Source of the DNA: Forficula auricularia
Lineage: Eukaryota > Arthropoda > Insecta > Dermaptera > Forficulidae
DNA length: 64,000 nucleotides
Direction of reading: 5' to 3'
Assembly (NCBI GenBank): GCA_024734495.1
Contig: JALMQS010000106.1
Span: forward strand, 585,191 to 649,190
Position numbers and translations under genes: made by a program. The first letter of the stretch is position 1, and each line of letters starts with the position of its first letter. Shown here one piece after another: positions 20,201 to 34,089 of the stretch. The notes below the pieces were generated by a model. It did not search any database, was not told the origin of the DNA, and saw nothing but the letters and a program-made list of their open reading frames with translations.

Positions 20201-22858
20201 AATTCAATTTAAAAAAATTTGAAATTAATAGGTTTTCTAAAACAATCAATATGTTTTTATTTGAAAATAGTTTTAAAAGTCATATGAAACGAAACATTTA
20301 CTTGTCACATGACATGGAGGCGACTTTTAAAATGTTAGAAATTTTAGAATCACTCAAACCGTTTGCCGTTTACCCGCGCGCAATATTAGATTTATATTAG
20401 TAAGAATTCATCACTCGAACAGTTTACATTCTCCCTCCACCTACCCCGAGCAATTTTAGATTGATAGATAGTATTAAGAAGCAATTGGTTACTACCGCCG
20501 TTTACCCGCGCGCAATCTTAAATTTATAGTAGTAAGAATTCAATTTAAAAAAATTTGAAATTAATAGGTTTTCTAAAACAATCAATATGTTTTTTTTTTA
20601 AAAAAGTTTGAAAAGTCATATGAAACGAAACATTGACTTGTCACATGACATGGAGGCGACTTTTAAAATGTTAGAAATTTTAGAATCACTCAAACCGTTT
20701 GCCGTTTACCCGCGCGCAATATTAGATTTATATTAGTAAGAATTCATCACTCGAACAGTTTACATTCTCCCTCCACGTACCCCGAGCAATTTTAGATTGA
20801 TAGATAGTATTAAGAAGCAATTGGTTACTACCGCCGTTTACCCGCGCGCAATCTTAAATTTATAGTAGTAAGAATTCAATTTAAAAAAATTTGAAATTAA
20901 TAGGTTTTCTAAAACAATCAATATGTTTTTTTTTTTGAAAAAGTTTGAAAAGTCATATGAAACGAAACATTGACTTGTCACATGACATGGAGGCGACTTT
21001 TAAAATGTTAGAAATTTTAGAATCACTCAAACCGTTTGCCGTTTACCCCCGCGCAATATTAGATTTATATTAGTAAGAATTCATCACTCGAACAGTTTAC
21101 ATTCTCCCTCCACCTACCCCGAGCAATTTTAGATTGATAGATAGTATTAAGAAGCAATTGGTTACTACCGCCGTTTACCCGCGCGCAATCTTAAATTTAT
21201 AGTAGTAAGAATTCAATTTAAAAAAATTTGAAATTAATAGGTTTTCTAAAACAATCAATATTTTTTTTTTTTAAAAATTTTGAAAAGTCATATGAAACGA
21301 AACATTGACTTGTCACATGACATGGAGGCGACTTTTAAAATGTTAGAAATTTTAGAATCACTCAAACCGTTTGCCGTTTACCCGCGCGCAATATTAGATT
21401 TATATTAGTAAGAATTCATCACTCGAACAGTTTACATTCTCCCTCCACCTACCCCGAGCAATTTTAGATTGATATATAGTATTAAGAAGCAATTGGTTAC
21501 TACCGCCGTTTACCCGCGCGCAATCTTAAATTTATAGTAGTAAGAATTCAATTTAAAAAAATTTGAAATTAATTGGTATTCTAAAACAATCAATATGTTT
21601 TTTTTTTTGAAAAAAGTTTGAAAAGTCATATGAAACGAAACATTGACTTGTCACATGACATGGAGGCGACTTTTAAAATGTTAGAAATTTTAGAATCACT
21701 CAAACCGTTTGCCGTTTACCCGCGCGCAATATTATATTTATATTAGTAAGAATTCATCACTCGAACAGTTTACATTCTCCCTCCACCTACCCCGAGCAAT
21801 TTTAGATTGATAGATAGTATTAAGAAGCAATTAGTTACTACCGCCGTTTACCCGCGCGTAATCTTAAATTCTATAGGTTTTCTAAAACAATCAATATGTT
21901 TTTTTGAAAAGTTTGAAAAGTCATATGAAACGAAACATTGACTTGTCACATGACATGGAGGCGACTTTTAAAAAAATTAGAATTTTAGAATCACTCAAAC
22001 CGTTTGCCGTTTACCCGCGCGCAATATTAGATTTACAGTTGAAAAGAAGAATTCATCACTGAACAGTTTACATTCTCCCTCCAATTTACCCCGAGCAATT
22101 TTAGATTGATAGGATAGTATTAAGAAGCAATTGGTTACTACTGCTTACCCGCGCGCAATTTTAAATTTATAGTAGTAAGAATCTGCCAAAATTTAAAAAA
22201 AAATTTGAAATTAATAGGTTTTCTAAAACAATCAATATGTTTTTTTTTGAGAAAAGTCTGAAAAAGTCATATGAAACGAAACATTGACTTGTCACATGAC
22301 ATGGAGGCGACTTTCAAAAATGTTAGAAATTTTAGAATCCACTCAAACCGTTTGCCGTTTACCCGCCCGCAATATTAGATTCGTAGTAGTAAGAATTCAA
22401 TTTAAAAAAATTTGAAATTAATAGGTTTTCTAAAAGAATCAATATGTTTTTTTTTGAGAAAAGTTTGAAAAGTCATATGAAACGAAACATTGACTTGTCA
22501 CATGACATGGAGGCGACTTTTAAAATGTTAGAAATTTTAGAATCACTCAAACCGTTTGCCGTTTACCCGCGCGCAATATTAGATTTATATTAGTAAGAAT
22601 TCATCACTCGAACAGTTTACATTCTCCCTCCACCTACCCCGAGCAATTTTAGATTGATAGATAGTATTAAGAAGCAATTGGTTACTACCGCCGTTTACCC
22701 GCGCGCAATCTTAAATTTATAGTAGTGAGAATTCAATTTAAAAAAATTTGAAATTAATAGGTATTCTAAAACAATCAATATGTTTTTTTTTTGAAAAAAG
22801 TTTGAAAAGTCATATGAAACGAAACATTGACTTGTCACATGACATGAGAGGCGACTTT
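17295..22858 (+). repeat. 337-bp satellite array, block S1 (about 16.5 monomers)
   Basis: Head-to-tail monomers of 337 bp (336-338), mostly over 98% alike. Each holds CCGTTTGCCGTTTACCCGCG and, 132 bp later, a second GCCGTTTACCCGCGCGCAAT, with a more degraded third version (CCTACCCCGAGCAATTTTAG) midway, so the monomer itself grew from a subrepeat of about 66 bp. Variation is mainly in a T run of 8-12 bases. A 60-codon frame starting at TTG recurs in each monomer but cannot extend across monomers, because 337 is not a multiple of three, and lacks any domain. Array DNA of this type is usually heterochromatic. Monomers between 21868 and 22440 are full of indels. Confidence 0.97.
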
Positions 22859-23605
22859 TTTAGCCGACTTCAAAAAAGGAGGAGGTTCTCTATTCGATTG
22901 AATTTTTTTTTTTTTTGTGCCTATGTTACTCTCATATCTCCGCCAATTGTCAACCGATTTTGAAAATTTTTTTTGCATTGGGTCCAGTCTAGCTTCCGAT
23001 TGGTCCCATTTTTTTTTCGATTTTTTTTCATAGGTATTAGACCTTTTTTATTAGGTTTGTTTAGGCTTGTTTAGACCTAACCTCTTTGTTTATGAACCGA
23101 TTTCGATGGTTCTTTTTTTATCCGAAAGGGGGTGTCTTAGGATGGTGTCATATTAATTTGGTCAAGTTCTGATGATATAATCACTATTAATAACATCACT
23201 AAAAAGAGAAAAATAAAAATTTTTAAGAAAAAATAAAAACCGACTTCAAAAATTAAGTGCAACAAATATAAAAATACACTAAAAGGTATAAAATAATTAT
23301 TATCTTATTTAGTTACAACTAAACGACGAAATATTAACACGAAATTACTTTTGAAGTTGGTGCCAAACATATACCTTTTATGAATCGCACTCGACGGATC
23401 TTACTTAGTACGTTTGGCGGGTACGCTCGCTTATAGGTATAGTTTGTTTGGCACCGACTTTAAAAAAGTAATTTCGTGTTAATATTTCGTCGTTTAGTTG
23501 TAACTAAATAAGATAATAATTATTTTATACCTTTTAGTGTATTTTTATATTTGTTGCACTTAATTTTTTGAAGTCGGTTTTTATTTTTTTCTTAAAAATT
23601 TTTAT
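22859..23605 (+). mobile_element. foldback element FB, copy g, inside the satellite
   Basis: 747 bp from AGCCGACTTCAAAAAAGG to AAAAATTTTTAT. It sits between satellite GCGACTTTT and AAAATGTTAG, exactly where the other cassettes sit. Foldback arms at about 23215-23355 and 23455-23600. The first satellite monomer to its right lacks TTAGT (reads ATTTATATAAGAATTC at 23668-23682). Confidence 0.85.
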
Positions 23606-24278
23606 AAAATGTTAGAAATTTTAGAATCATTCAAACCGTTTGCCGTTTACCCGCGCGCAATATTAGATTTATATAAGAATTCATCACTCGAACAGTTTAC
23701 ATTCTCCCTCCACCTACCCCGAGCAATTTTAGATTGATAGATAGTATTAAGAAGCAATTGGTTACTACCGCCGTTTACCCGCGCGCAATCTTAAATTTAT
23801 AGTAGTAAGAATTCAATTTAAAAAAATTTGAAATTAATAGGTTTTCTAAAACAATCAATATGTTTTTTTTTTTGAAAAAGTTTGAAAAGTCATATGAAAC
23901 GAAACATTGACTTGTCACATGACATGGAGGCGACTTTTAAAATGTTAGAAATTTTAGAATCACTCAAACCGTTTGCCGTTTACCCGCGCGCAATATTAGA
24001 TTTATATTAGTAAGAATTCATCACTCGAACAGTTTACATTCTCCCTCCACCTACCCCGAGCAATTTTAGATTGATAGATAGTATTAAGAAGCAATTGGTT
24101 ACTACCGCCGTTTACCCGCGCGCAATCTTAAATTTATAGTAGTAAGAATTCAATTTAAAAAAAATTTGAAATTAATAGGTTTTCTAAAACAATCAATATG
24201 TTTTTTTTTTTGAAAAAAGTTTGAAAAGTCATATGAAACGAAACATTGACTTGTCACATGACATGGGAGGCGTAACTT
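23606..24278 (+). repeat. 337-bp satellite array, block S2 (two monomers)
   Basis: Exactly two monomers (673 bp) lie between foldback copies g and h. The first carries the ATTTATATAAGAATTC deletion also seen at 25829-25844. Confidence 0.95.
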
Positions 24279-25048
24279 TTTAACCGACTTCAAAAAAGGA
24301 GGAGGTTCTCTATTCGATTGAATTTTTTTTTTTTTTTTTTTTTGTGCCTATGTTACCTCATATCTCCGCCAATTGTCAACCGATTTTGAAAAATTTTTTT
24401 GCATTGGGTCCAGTCTAGCTTCCGATTGGTCCCATTTTTTTTTCGATTTTTTTTCATAGGTATTAGACCTTTTTTATTAGGTTTGTTTAGGTTTGTTTAG
24501 ACCTAACCTCTTTGTTTATGAACCGATTTCGATGGTTCTTTTATCCGAAAGGGGGTGTCTTAGGATGGTGTCATATTAATTTGGTCAAGTTCTGATGATA
24601 TAATCACTATTAATAACATCACTAAAAAGAGAAAAATAAAAATTTTTAAGAAAAAATAAAAACCGACTTCAAAAATTAAGTGCAACAAATATAAAATACA
24701 CTAAAAGGTATAAAATAATTATTATCTTATTTAGTTACAACTAAACGACGAAATATTAACACGAAATTACTTTTTGAAGTTGGTGCCAAACATATACCTT
24801 TTATGAATCGCACTCGACGGATCTTACTTAGTACGTTTGGCGGGTACGCTCGCTTATAGGTATAGTTTGTTTGGCACCGACTTTAAAAGTAATTTCGTGT
24901 TAATATTTCGTCGTTTAGTTGTAACTAAATAAGATAATAATTATTTTATACCTTTTAGTGTATTTTTATATTTGTTGCACTTAATTTTTGAAGTCGGTTT
25001 TTATTTTTTAACCGACTTCAAAAAAGGAGGAGGTTCTGTCTGATTGAA

Positions 25049-25089
<41 letters not shown>

Positions 25090-25768
25090 TGCCTATGTTA
25101 CCTCATATCTCCGCCAATTGTCAACCGATTTTGAAAATTTTTTTTGCATTGGGTCCAGTCTAGCTTCCGATTGGTCCCATTTTTTTTTCGATTTTTTTTC
25201 ATAGGTATTAGACCTTTTTTTATTAGGTTTGTTTAGACCTAACTCTCTTGTTTATGAACCGATTTCGATGGTTCTTTTTTTATCCGAAAGGGGGTGTCTT
25301 AGGGATGGTGTCATATTAATTTGGTCAAGTTCTGATGATATAGATCACTATTAATAACATCACTAAAAAGAGAAAAATAAAAATTTTTAAGAAAAAAATA
25401 AAACCGACTTCAAAAAATTAAATGCAACAAATATAAAAATACACTAAAAGGTATAAAATAATTATTATCTTGTTTAGTTACAACTAAACGACGAAATATT
25501 AACACGAAATTACTTTGAAGTTGGTGCCAAACATATACCTTTTATGAATCGCACTCGACGGATCTTACTTAGTACGTTTGGCGGGTACGCTCGCTTATAG
25601 GTATAGTTTGTTTGGCACCGACTTTAAAAAGTAATTTCGTGTTAATATTTCGTCGTTTAGTTGTAACTAAATAAGATAATAATTATTTTATACCTTTTAG
25701 TGTATTTTTATATTTGTTGCATTTAATTTTTTGAAGTCGGTTTTTATTTTTTTCTTAAAAATTTTTAT
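24279..25768 (+). mobile_element. two tandem foldback elements FB, copies h and i
   Basis: Copy h (24279-25007) is followed head-to-tail by copy i (25008-25768); the junction is the right end GTCGGTTTTTATTTTT running into ACCGACTTCAAAAAAGGAGG. Both keep the T-rich tract (over 30 T in copy i, near 25050-25088) and the foldback with the loop in the standard orientation. The pair occupies the same point of the satellite monomer as copies d-f and g. Confidence 0.85.
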
Positions 25769-28700
25769 AAAATGTTAGAAATTTTAGAATCACTCAAACC
25801 GTTTGCCGTTTACCCGCGCGCAATATTAGATTTATATAAGAATTCATCACTCGAACAGTTTACATTCTCCCTCCACCTACCCCGAGCAATTTTAGATTGA
25901 TAGATAGTATTAAGAAGCAATTGGTTACTACCGCCGTTTACCCGCGCGCAATCTTAAATTTATAGTAGTAAGAATTCAATTTAAAAAAATTTGAAATTAA
26001 TAGGTTTTCTAAAACAATCAATATGTTTTTTTTTTTGAAAAAAGTTTGAAAAGTCATATGAAACGAAACATTGACTTGTCACATGACATGGAGGCGACTT
26101 TTAAAATGTTAGAAATTTTAGAATCACTCAAACCGTTTGCCGTTTACCCGCGCGCAATATTAGATTTATATTAGTAAGAATTCATCACTCGAACAGTTTA
26201 CATTCTCCCTCCACCTACCCCGAGCAATTTTAGATTGATAGATAGTATTAAGAAGCAATTGGTTACTACCGCCGTTTACCCGCGCGCAATCTTAAATTTA
26301 TAGTAGTAAGAATTCAATTTAAAAAAATTTGAAATTAATAGGTTTTCTAAAACAATCAATATGTTTTTTTTTTGAAAAAAGTTTGAAAAGTCATATGAAA
26401 CGAAACATTGACTTGTCACATGACATGGAGGCGACTTTTAAAATGTTAGAAATTTTAGAATCACTCAAACCGTTTGCCGTTTACCCGCGCGCAATATTAG
26501 ATTTATATTAGTAAGAATTCATCACTCGAACAGTTTACATTCTCCCTCCACCTACCCCGAGCAATTTTAGATTGATAGATAGTATTAAGAAGCAATTGGT
26601 TACTACCGCCGTTTACCCGCGCGCAATCTTAAATTTATAGTAGTAAGAATTCAATTTAAAAAAATTTGAAATTAATAGGTTTTCTAAAACAATCAATATG
26701 TTTTTTTTTTGAAAAAAGTTTGAAAAGTCATATGAAACGAAACATTGACTTGTCACATGACATGGAGGCGACTTTTAAAATGTTAGAAATTTTAGAATCA
26801 CTCAAACCGTTTGCCGTTTACCCCCGCGCAATATTAGATTTATATTAGTAAGAATTCATCACTCGAACAGTTTACATTCTCCCTCCACCTACCCCGAGCA
26901 ATTTTAGATTGATAGATAGTATTAAGAAGCAATTGGTTACTACCGCCGTTTACCCGCGCGCAATCTTAAATTTATAGTAGTAAGAATTCAATTTAAAAAA
27001 ATTTGAAATTAATAGATTTTCTAAAACAATCAATATGTTTTTTTTTTTGAAAAAAGTTTGAAAAGTCATATGAAACGAAACATTGACTTGTCACATGACA
27101 TGGAGGCGACTTTTAAAATGTTAGAAATTTTAGAATCACTCAAACCGTTTGCCGTTTACCCGCGCGCAATATTAGATTTATATTAGTAAGAATTCATCAC
27201 TCGAACAGTTTACATTCTCCCTCCACCTACCCCGAGCAATTTTAGATTGATAGATAGTATTAAGAAGCAATTGGTTACTACCGCCGTTTACCCGCGCGCA
27301 ATCTTAAATTTATAGTAGTAAGAATTCAATTTAAAAAAATTTGAAATTAATAGGTTTTCTAAAACAATCAATATGTTTTTTTTTTGAAAAAAGTTTGAAA
27401 AGTCATATGAAACGAAACATTGACTTGTCACATGACATGGAGGCGACTTTTAAAATGTTAGAAATTTTAGAATCACTCAAACCGTTTGCCGTTTACCCGC
27501 GCGCAATATTAGATTTATATTAGTAAGAATTCATCACTCGAACAGTTTACATTCTCCCTCCACCTACCCCGAGCAATTTTAGATTGATAGATAGTATTAA
27601 GAAGCAATTGGTTACTACCGCCGTTTACCCGCGCGCAATCTTAAATTTATAGTAGTAAGAATTCAATTTAAAAAAATTTGAAATTAATAGGTTTTCTAAA
27701 ACAATCAATATGTTTTTTTTTTTGAAAAAGTTTGAAAAGTCATATGAAACGAAACATTGACTTGTCACATGACATGGAGGCGACTTTTAAAATGTTAGAA
27801 ATTTTAGAATCACTCAAACCGTTTGCCGTTTACCCGCGCGCAATATTAGATTTATATTAGTAAGAATTCATCACTCGAACAGTTTACATTCTCCCTCCAC
27901 CTACCCCGAGCAATTTTAGATTGATAGATAGTATTAAGAAGCAATTGGTTACTACCGCCGTTTACCCGCGCGCAATCTTAAATTTATAGTAGTAAGAATT
28001 CAATTTAAAAAAATTTGAAATTAATAGGTTTTCTAAAACAATCAATATGTTTTTTTTTTTGAAAAAAGTTTGAAAAGTCATATGAAACGAAACATTGACT
28101 TGTCACATGACATGGAGGCGACTTTTAAAATGTTAGAAATTTTAGAATCACTCAAACCGTTTGCCGTTTACCCCCGCGCAATATTAGATTTATATTAGTA
28201 AGAATTCATCACTCGAACAGTTTACATTCTCCCTCCACCTACCCCGAGCAATTTTAGATTGATAGATAGTATTAAGAAGCAATTGGTCACTACCGCCGTT
28301 TACCCGCGCGCAATCTTAAATTTATAGTAGTAAGAATTCAATTTAAAAAAATTTGAAATTAATAGGTTTTCTAAAACAATCAATATGTTTTTATTTGAAA
28401 ATAGTTTTAAAAGTCATATGAAACGAAACATTTACTTGTCACATGACATGGAGGCGACTTTTAAAATGTTAGAAATTTTAGAATCACTCAAACCGTTTGC
28501 CGTTTACCCGCGCGCAATATTAGATTTATATTAGTAAGAATTCATCACTCGAACAGTTTACATTCTCCCTCCACCTACCCCGAGCAATTTTAGATTGATA
28601 GATAGTATTAAGAAGCAATTGGTTACTACCGCCGTTTACCCGCGCGCAATCTTAAATTTATAGTAGTAAGAATTCAATTTAAAAAAATTTGAAATTAATA

Positions 28701-31700
28701 GGTTTTCTAAAACAATCAATATGTTTTTTTTTTTGAAAAAGTTTGAAAAGTCATATGAAACGAAACATTGACTTGTCACATGACATGGAGGCGACTTTTA
28801 AAATGTTAGAAATTTTAGAATCACTCAAACCGTTTGCCGTTTACCCGCGCGCAATATTAGATTTATATTAGTAAGAATTCATCACTCGAACAGTTTACAT
28901 TCTCCCTCCACGTACCCCGAGCAATTTTAGATTGATAGATAGTATTAAGAAGCAATTGGTTACTACCGCCGTTTACCCGCGCGCAATCTTAAATTTATAG
29001 TAGTAAGAATTCAATTTAAAAAAATTTGAAATTAATAGGTTTTCTAAAACAATCAATATGTTTTTTTTTTGAAAAAAGTTTGAAAAGTCATATGAAACGA
29101 AACATTGACTTGTCACATGACATGGAGGCGACTTTTAAAATGTTAGAAATTTTAGAATCACTCAAACCGTTTGCCGTTTACCCGCGCGCAATATTAGATT
29201 TATATTAGTAAGAATTCATCACTCGAACAGTTTACATTCTCCCTCCACCTACCCCGAGCAATTTTAGATTGATAGATAGTATTAAGAAGCAATTGGTTAC
29301 TACCGCCGTTTACCCGCGCGCAATCTTAAATTTATAGTAGTAAGAATTCAATTTAAAAAAATTTGAAATTAATAGGTTTTCTAAAACAATCAATATGTTT
29401 TTATTTGAAAATAGTTTTGAAAAGTCATATGAAACGAAACATTTACTTGTCACATGACATGGAGGCGACTTTTAAAATGTTAGAAATTTTAGAATCACTC
29501 AAACCGTTTGCCGTTTACCCGCGCGCAATATTAGATTTATATTAGTAAGAATTCATCACTCGAACAGTTTACATTCTCCCTCCACCTACCCCGAGCAATT
29601 TTAGATTGATAGATAGTATTAAGAAGCAATTGGTTACTACCGCCGTTTACCCGCGCGCAATCTTAAATTTATAGTAGTAAGAATTCAATTTAAAAAAATT
29701 TGAAATTAATAGGTTTTCTAAAACAATCAATATGTTTTTTTTTTTAAAAAAGTTTGAAAAGTCATATGAAACGAAACATTGACTTGTCACATGACATGGA
29801 GGCGACTTTTAAAATGTTAGAAATTTTAGAATCACTCAAACCGTTTGCCGTTTACCCGCGCGCAATATTAGATTTATATTAGTAAGAATTCATCACTCGA
29901 ACAGTTTACATTCTCCCTCCACGTACCCCGAGCAATTTTAGATTGATAGATAGTATTAAGAAGCAATTGGTTACTACCGCCGTTTACCCGCGCGCAATCT
30001 TAAATTTATAGTAGTAAGAATTCAATTTAAAAAAATTTGAAATTAATAGGTTTTCTAAAACAATCAATATGTTTTTTTTTTGAAAAAAGTTTGAAAAGTC
30101 ATATGAAACGAAACATTGACTTGTCACATGACATGGAGGCGACTTTTAAAATGTTAGAAATTTTAGAATCACTCAAACCGTTTGCCGTTTACCCGCGCGC
30201 AATATTAGATTTATATTAGTAAGAATTCATCACTCGAACAGTTTACATTCTCCCTCCACGTACCCCGAGCAATTTTAGATTGATAGATAGTATTAAGAAG
30301 CAATTGGTTACTACCGCCGTTTACCCGCGCGCAATCTTAAATTTATAGTAGTAAGAATTCAATTTAAAAAAATTTGAAATTAATAGGTTTTCTAAAACAA
30401 TCAATATGTTTTTTTTTTGAAAAAGTTTGAAAAGTCATATGAAACGAAACATTGACTTGTCACATGACATGGAGGCGACTTTTAAAATGCTAGAATATCC
30501 TTTAGAATCACTCAAACCGTTTGCCGTTTACCCCGCGCAATATTAGATTTATATTAGTAAGAATTCATCACTCGAACAGTTTACATTCTCCCTCCACCTA
30601 CCCCAGAGCAATTTTAGATTGATAGATAGTAGAAGCAGAAGCAATTGGTTACTACCGCCGTTTACCCGCGCGCAATCTTAAATTTATAGTAGTAAGAATT
30701 CAATTTAAAAAAATTTGAAATTAATTGGTATTCTAAAACAATCAATATGTTTTTTTTTTTTGAAAAAAAGTTTGAAAAGTCATAAGAAACGAAACATTGA
30801 CTTGCCGCTATGACATGGAGGCGATTCTTTTTAAAATGTTAGAAATTTTAGAATCACTCAAACCGTTTGCACGTTTACCCCCGCGCAATATTAGACATTT
30901 TATATTAGTAAGCATTCATCACTCGAACAGTTTACATTCTCCCTCCACCTACCCTTCTGAGCAATTTTAGATTGATAGATGGTATTAAGAAGCAATTGGT
31001 TACTACCGCCGTTTACCCGCGCGCAATCTTAAATTTATAGTAGTAAGAATTCAATTTAAAAAAATTTGAAATTAATAGCGTTTTCTAAAACAATCAATAT
31101 GTTTTTTTTTTAAAAAAAGTTTGAAAAGTCATATGAAACGAAACATTGACTTGTCACATGACATGCAGGCGACTTTTAAAATGTTAGAAATTTTAGAATC
31201 ACTCAAACCGTTTGCCGTTTAATCCCCTGCGCAATATTAGATTTATATTAGTAAGAATTCATCATCACTGAACAGTTTACATTCTCCCTCCACCTACCCC
31301 GAGCAATTTTAGACTTGATAGATAGTATTGAGCAAGCAATTGGTTACTACCGCCGTTTACCCGCGCGCAATCTTAAATTTATAGTAGTAAGAATTCAATT
31401 TAAAAAAATTTGAAATAATATAGATTTTCTAAAAACAATCAATATGTTTTTTTTTTTTTGAAAAAAGTTTGAAAAGTCACATGAAACGAAACATTGACTT
31501 GTCACATGACAAGGGAGGCGACTTTAAAATGTTAGAAATTTTAGAATCACTCAAACCGTTTGCCGCTTTACCCGCGCGCAACAGTTAGATTTATATTAGT
31601 AAGAATTCACCACTTCCGAACAGTTTACATCTCTCCCTCCACCTACTCCCGAGTCAATTTTAGATTGATAGATAGCATTATTGGCAATGCAATTGGTTAC

Positions 31701-33632
31701 TACCGCCGCTTACCCGCGCGCAACCTAAAATTTATAGTAGTAAGAATTCAATTTAAAAAAAATTTGAAATTGACAGGTTTTCTAAAAACAATCAATATGT
31801 TTTTTTTTTGAAAAAAGTTTGAAAAGTCATATGAAACGAAACATTTACTTGTCACATGACATGGAGGCGACTTTTAAAATGTTAGAAATTTTAGAATCAC
31901 TCAAACCGTTTGCCGTTTACCCGCGCGCAATATTAGATTTATATTAGTAAGAATTCATCACTCGAACAGTTTACATTCTCCCTCCACCTCACCCCGAGCA
32001 ATTTTAGATTGATAGATAGTATTAAGAAGCAATTGGTTACTACCGCCGTTGACTCCGCGCGCAATCTTAAATTTATAGTAGTAAGAATTCACTCAAAAAA
32101 ATTTGAAATTTAATAGGTTTTCTAAAACAATCAACATGTTTTTTTTTTTGAAAAAGTTTGAAAAGTCATATGAAACGAAACATTGACTTGTCACATGACA
32201 TGGGAGGCGACTTTTAAAATGTTAGAAATTTTAGAATCACTCAAACCGTTTGCCGTTTTTTACTCCGCGCGCAATATTAGATTTATATTAGAAAGAATTC
32301 CATCACTCGAACAGCTTTTACATTCTCCCTCCACGTACCCCGAGCAATTTTAGATTGATAGATAGTATTAAGAAGCAATTGGTTACTACCGCCGTTTACC
32401 CGCGCGCAATCTAAACTTATAGTAGTAAGAATTCAATTTAAAAAAATTTGAAATTAATAGGTTTTTCTAAAACAATCAATAAGCTTTTTTTTTTGAAAAA
32501 AAGTTCGAAAAGTCATACGAAACGAAACATTGACTTGTCACATGACATGGAGGCGACTTTTTAAAATGTTAGAAATTTTAGAATCACTCAAACCGCTTGC
32601 ACGTTTACCCCCGCGCAATATTAGATTTATATTAGTAAGAATTCATCACTCGAACAGTTTACATTCTCCCTCCACCTACCCCGAGCAATTTTAGATTGAT
32701 AGATAGTATTAAGAAGCAATTGGTTACTACCGCCGTTTACCCGCGCAAAATCTCAAATTTTATAGAAGTAAGAATTCAATTTAAAAAAATTTGAAATTAA
32801 TAGGTTTTCTAAAACAATCAATATTTTTTTTTTTTTTAAAAATTTTGAAAAGTCATATGAAACGAAACATTGACTTGTCACATGACATGGAGGCGACTTT
32901 TAAAATGTTAGAAATTTTAGAATCACTCAAACCGTTTGCCGTTTACCCGCGCGTAATATTAGATTTATATTAGTAAGAATTCATCACTCGAACAGTTTAC
33001 ATTCTCCCTCCACCTACCCCGAGCAATTTTAGATTGATAGATAGTATTAAGAAGCAATTGGTTACTACCGCCGTTTACCCGCGCGCAATCTTAAATTTAT
33101 AGTAGTAAGAATTCAATTTAAAAAAATTTGAAATTAATAGGTTTTCTAAAACAATCAATATGTTTTTTTTTTGAAAAAGTTTGAAAAGTCATATGAAACG
33201 AAACATTGACTTGTCACATGACATGGAGGCGACTTTTTAAAAATGTTAGAAATTTTAGAATAACTCAAACCGTTTGGCCGTTTACCCGCGCGTAATATTA
33301 GATTTATATTAGGTAAGAATTCATCACTCGAACAGTTTACATTCTCCCTCCACCTACCCCGAGCAATTTTAGATTGATAGAGTAGTATTAAGAAGCAATT
33401 GGTTACTACCGCCGTTTACCCGCGCGCAATCTTAAATTTATAGTAGTAAGAATTCAATTTAAAAAAATTTGAAATTGAAATAGGTTTTCTAAAACAATCA
33501 ATATGTTTTTTTTTTTGAAAAAGTTTGAAAAGTCATATGAAACGAAACATTGACTTGTCACATGACATGGAGGCGACTTTTAAAATGTTAGAAATTTTAG
33601 AGAATCTACCTAAACCGTTTGCCGTTTACACG
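25769..33632 (+). repeat. 337-bp satellite array, block S3 (about 23 monomers)
   Basis: Continues the array in the same orientation. The first monomer has the same TTAGT deletion as the one after copy g. Marker variants (GGTCACTACC at 28285, TTTTTATTTGAAAATAG at about 28388, CCACGTACCCC at about 28908) recur in the order and spacing found at 20151, 20254 and 20774, which shows a higher-order duplication. From 30486 to about 32790 nearly every monomer has scattered single-base insertions. The array stops in mid-monomer at GTTTGCCGTTTACACG. Confidence 0.97.
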
Positions 33633-34089
33633 TACTACTTTTGTGGTGTATATTACTTATAAAAAGTCAATAATATAAAAATACAACCGGCAATTTTAGA
33701 CTGAAAATTTTTATTATCTCACGACCAGAAAAATGATCGTTTGAGAAATCATTATAAAAATTTTAAATTACATTGGAAAATTCAAAGTGTTTTCTAGTCA
33801 AGGGGCTTAACTAGAAAGAATTTTGAAATTTCGATTGTTAGTATTCAAATAATTTTGTGATGTTATAAACTTACACATGGACAAAAACATAAATAGAAAA
33901 TTGTTTGTTGAAAAATGATCAACATGTAGTATAGAAAAATATTTCTGGAGGTCAGAGAAAGCCCTCCGTTTTAGGGACTCGTAATAGTGTAGATGAGAAA
34001 TACAAAAAATAAATTGAAAAAATTATTCCATTCGAATTATCAGGAAAAAATACAACCAAGGACAGTAAGAAAGTAAGAAAGCCCAATGA
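33633..34089. other. AT-rich stretch right of the satellite
   Basis: No coding signal or repeat recognised. The satellite ends abruptly here with no sign of a terminal element. Confidence 0.4.

Noticed and set aside
17521..32973. Recurrent 60-codon open frames in the satellite
   Set aside because: They start at TTG, recur because the monomer recurs, cannot continue through the 337-bp period and have no domain. They are satellite DNA, not genes.
17295..33632. CRISPR-like array
   Set aside because: The repeats are 337 bp, contiguous and without unique spacers, in eukaryotic DNA.
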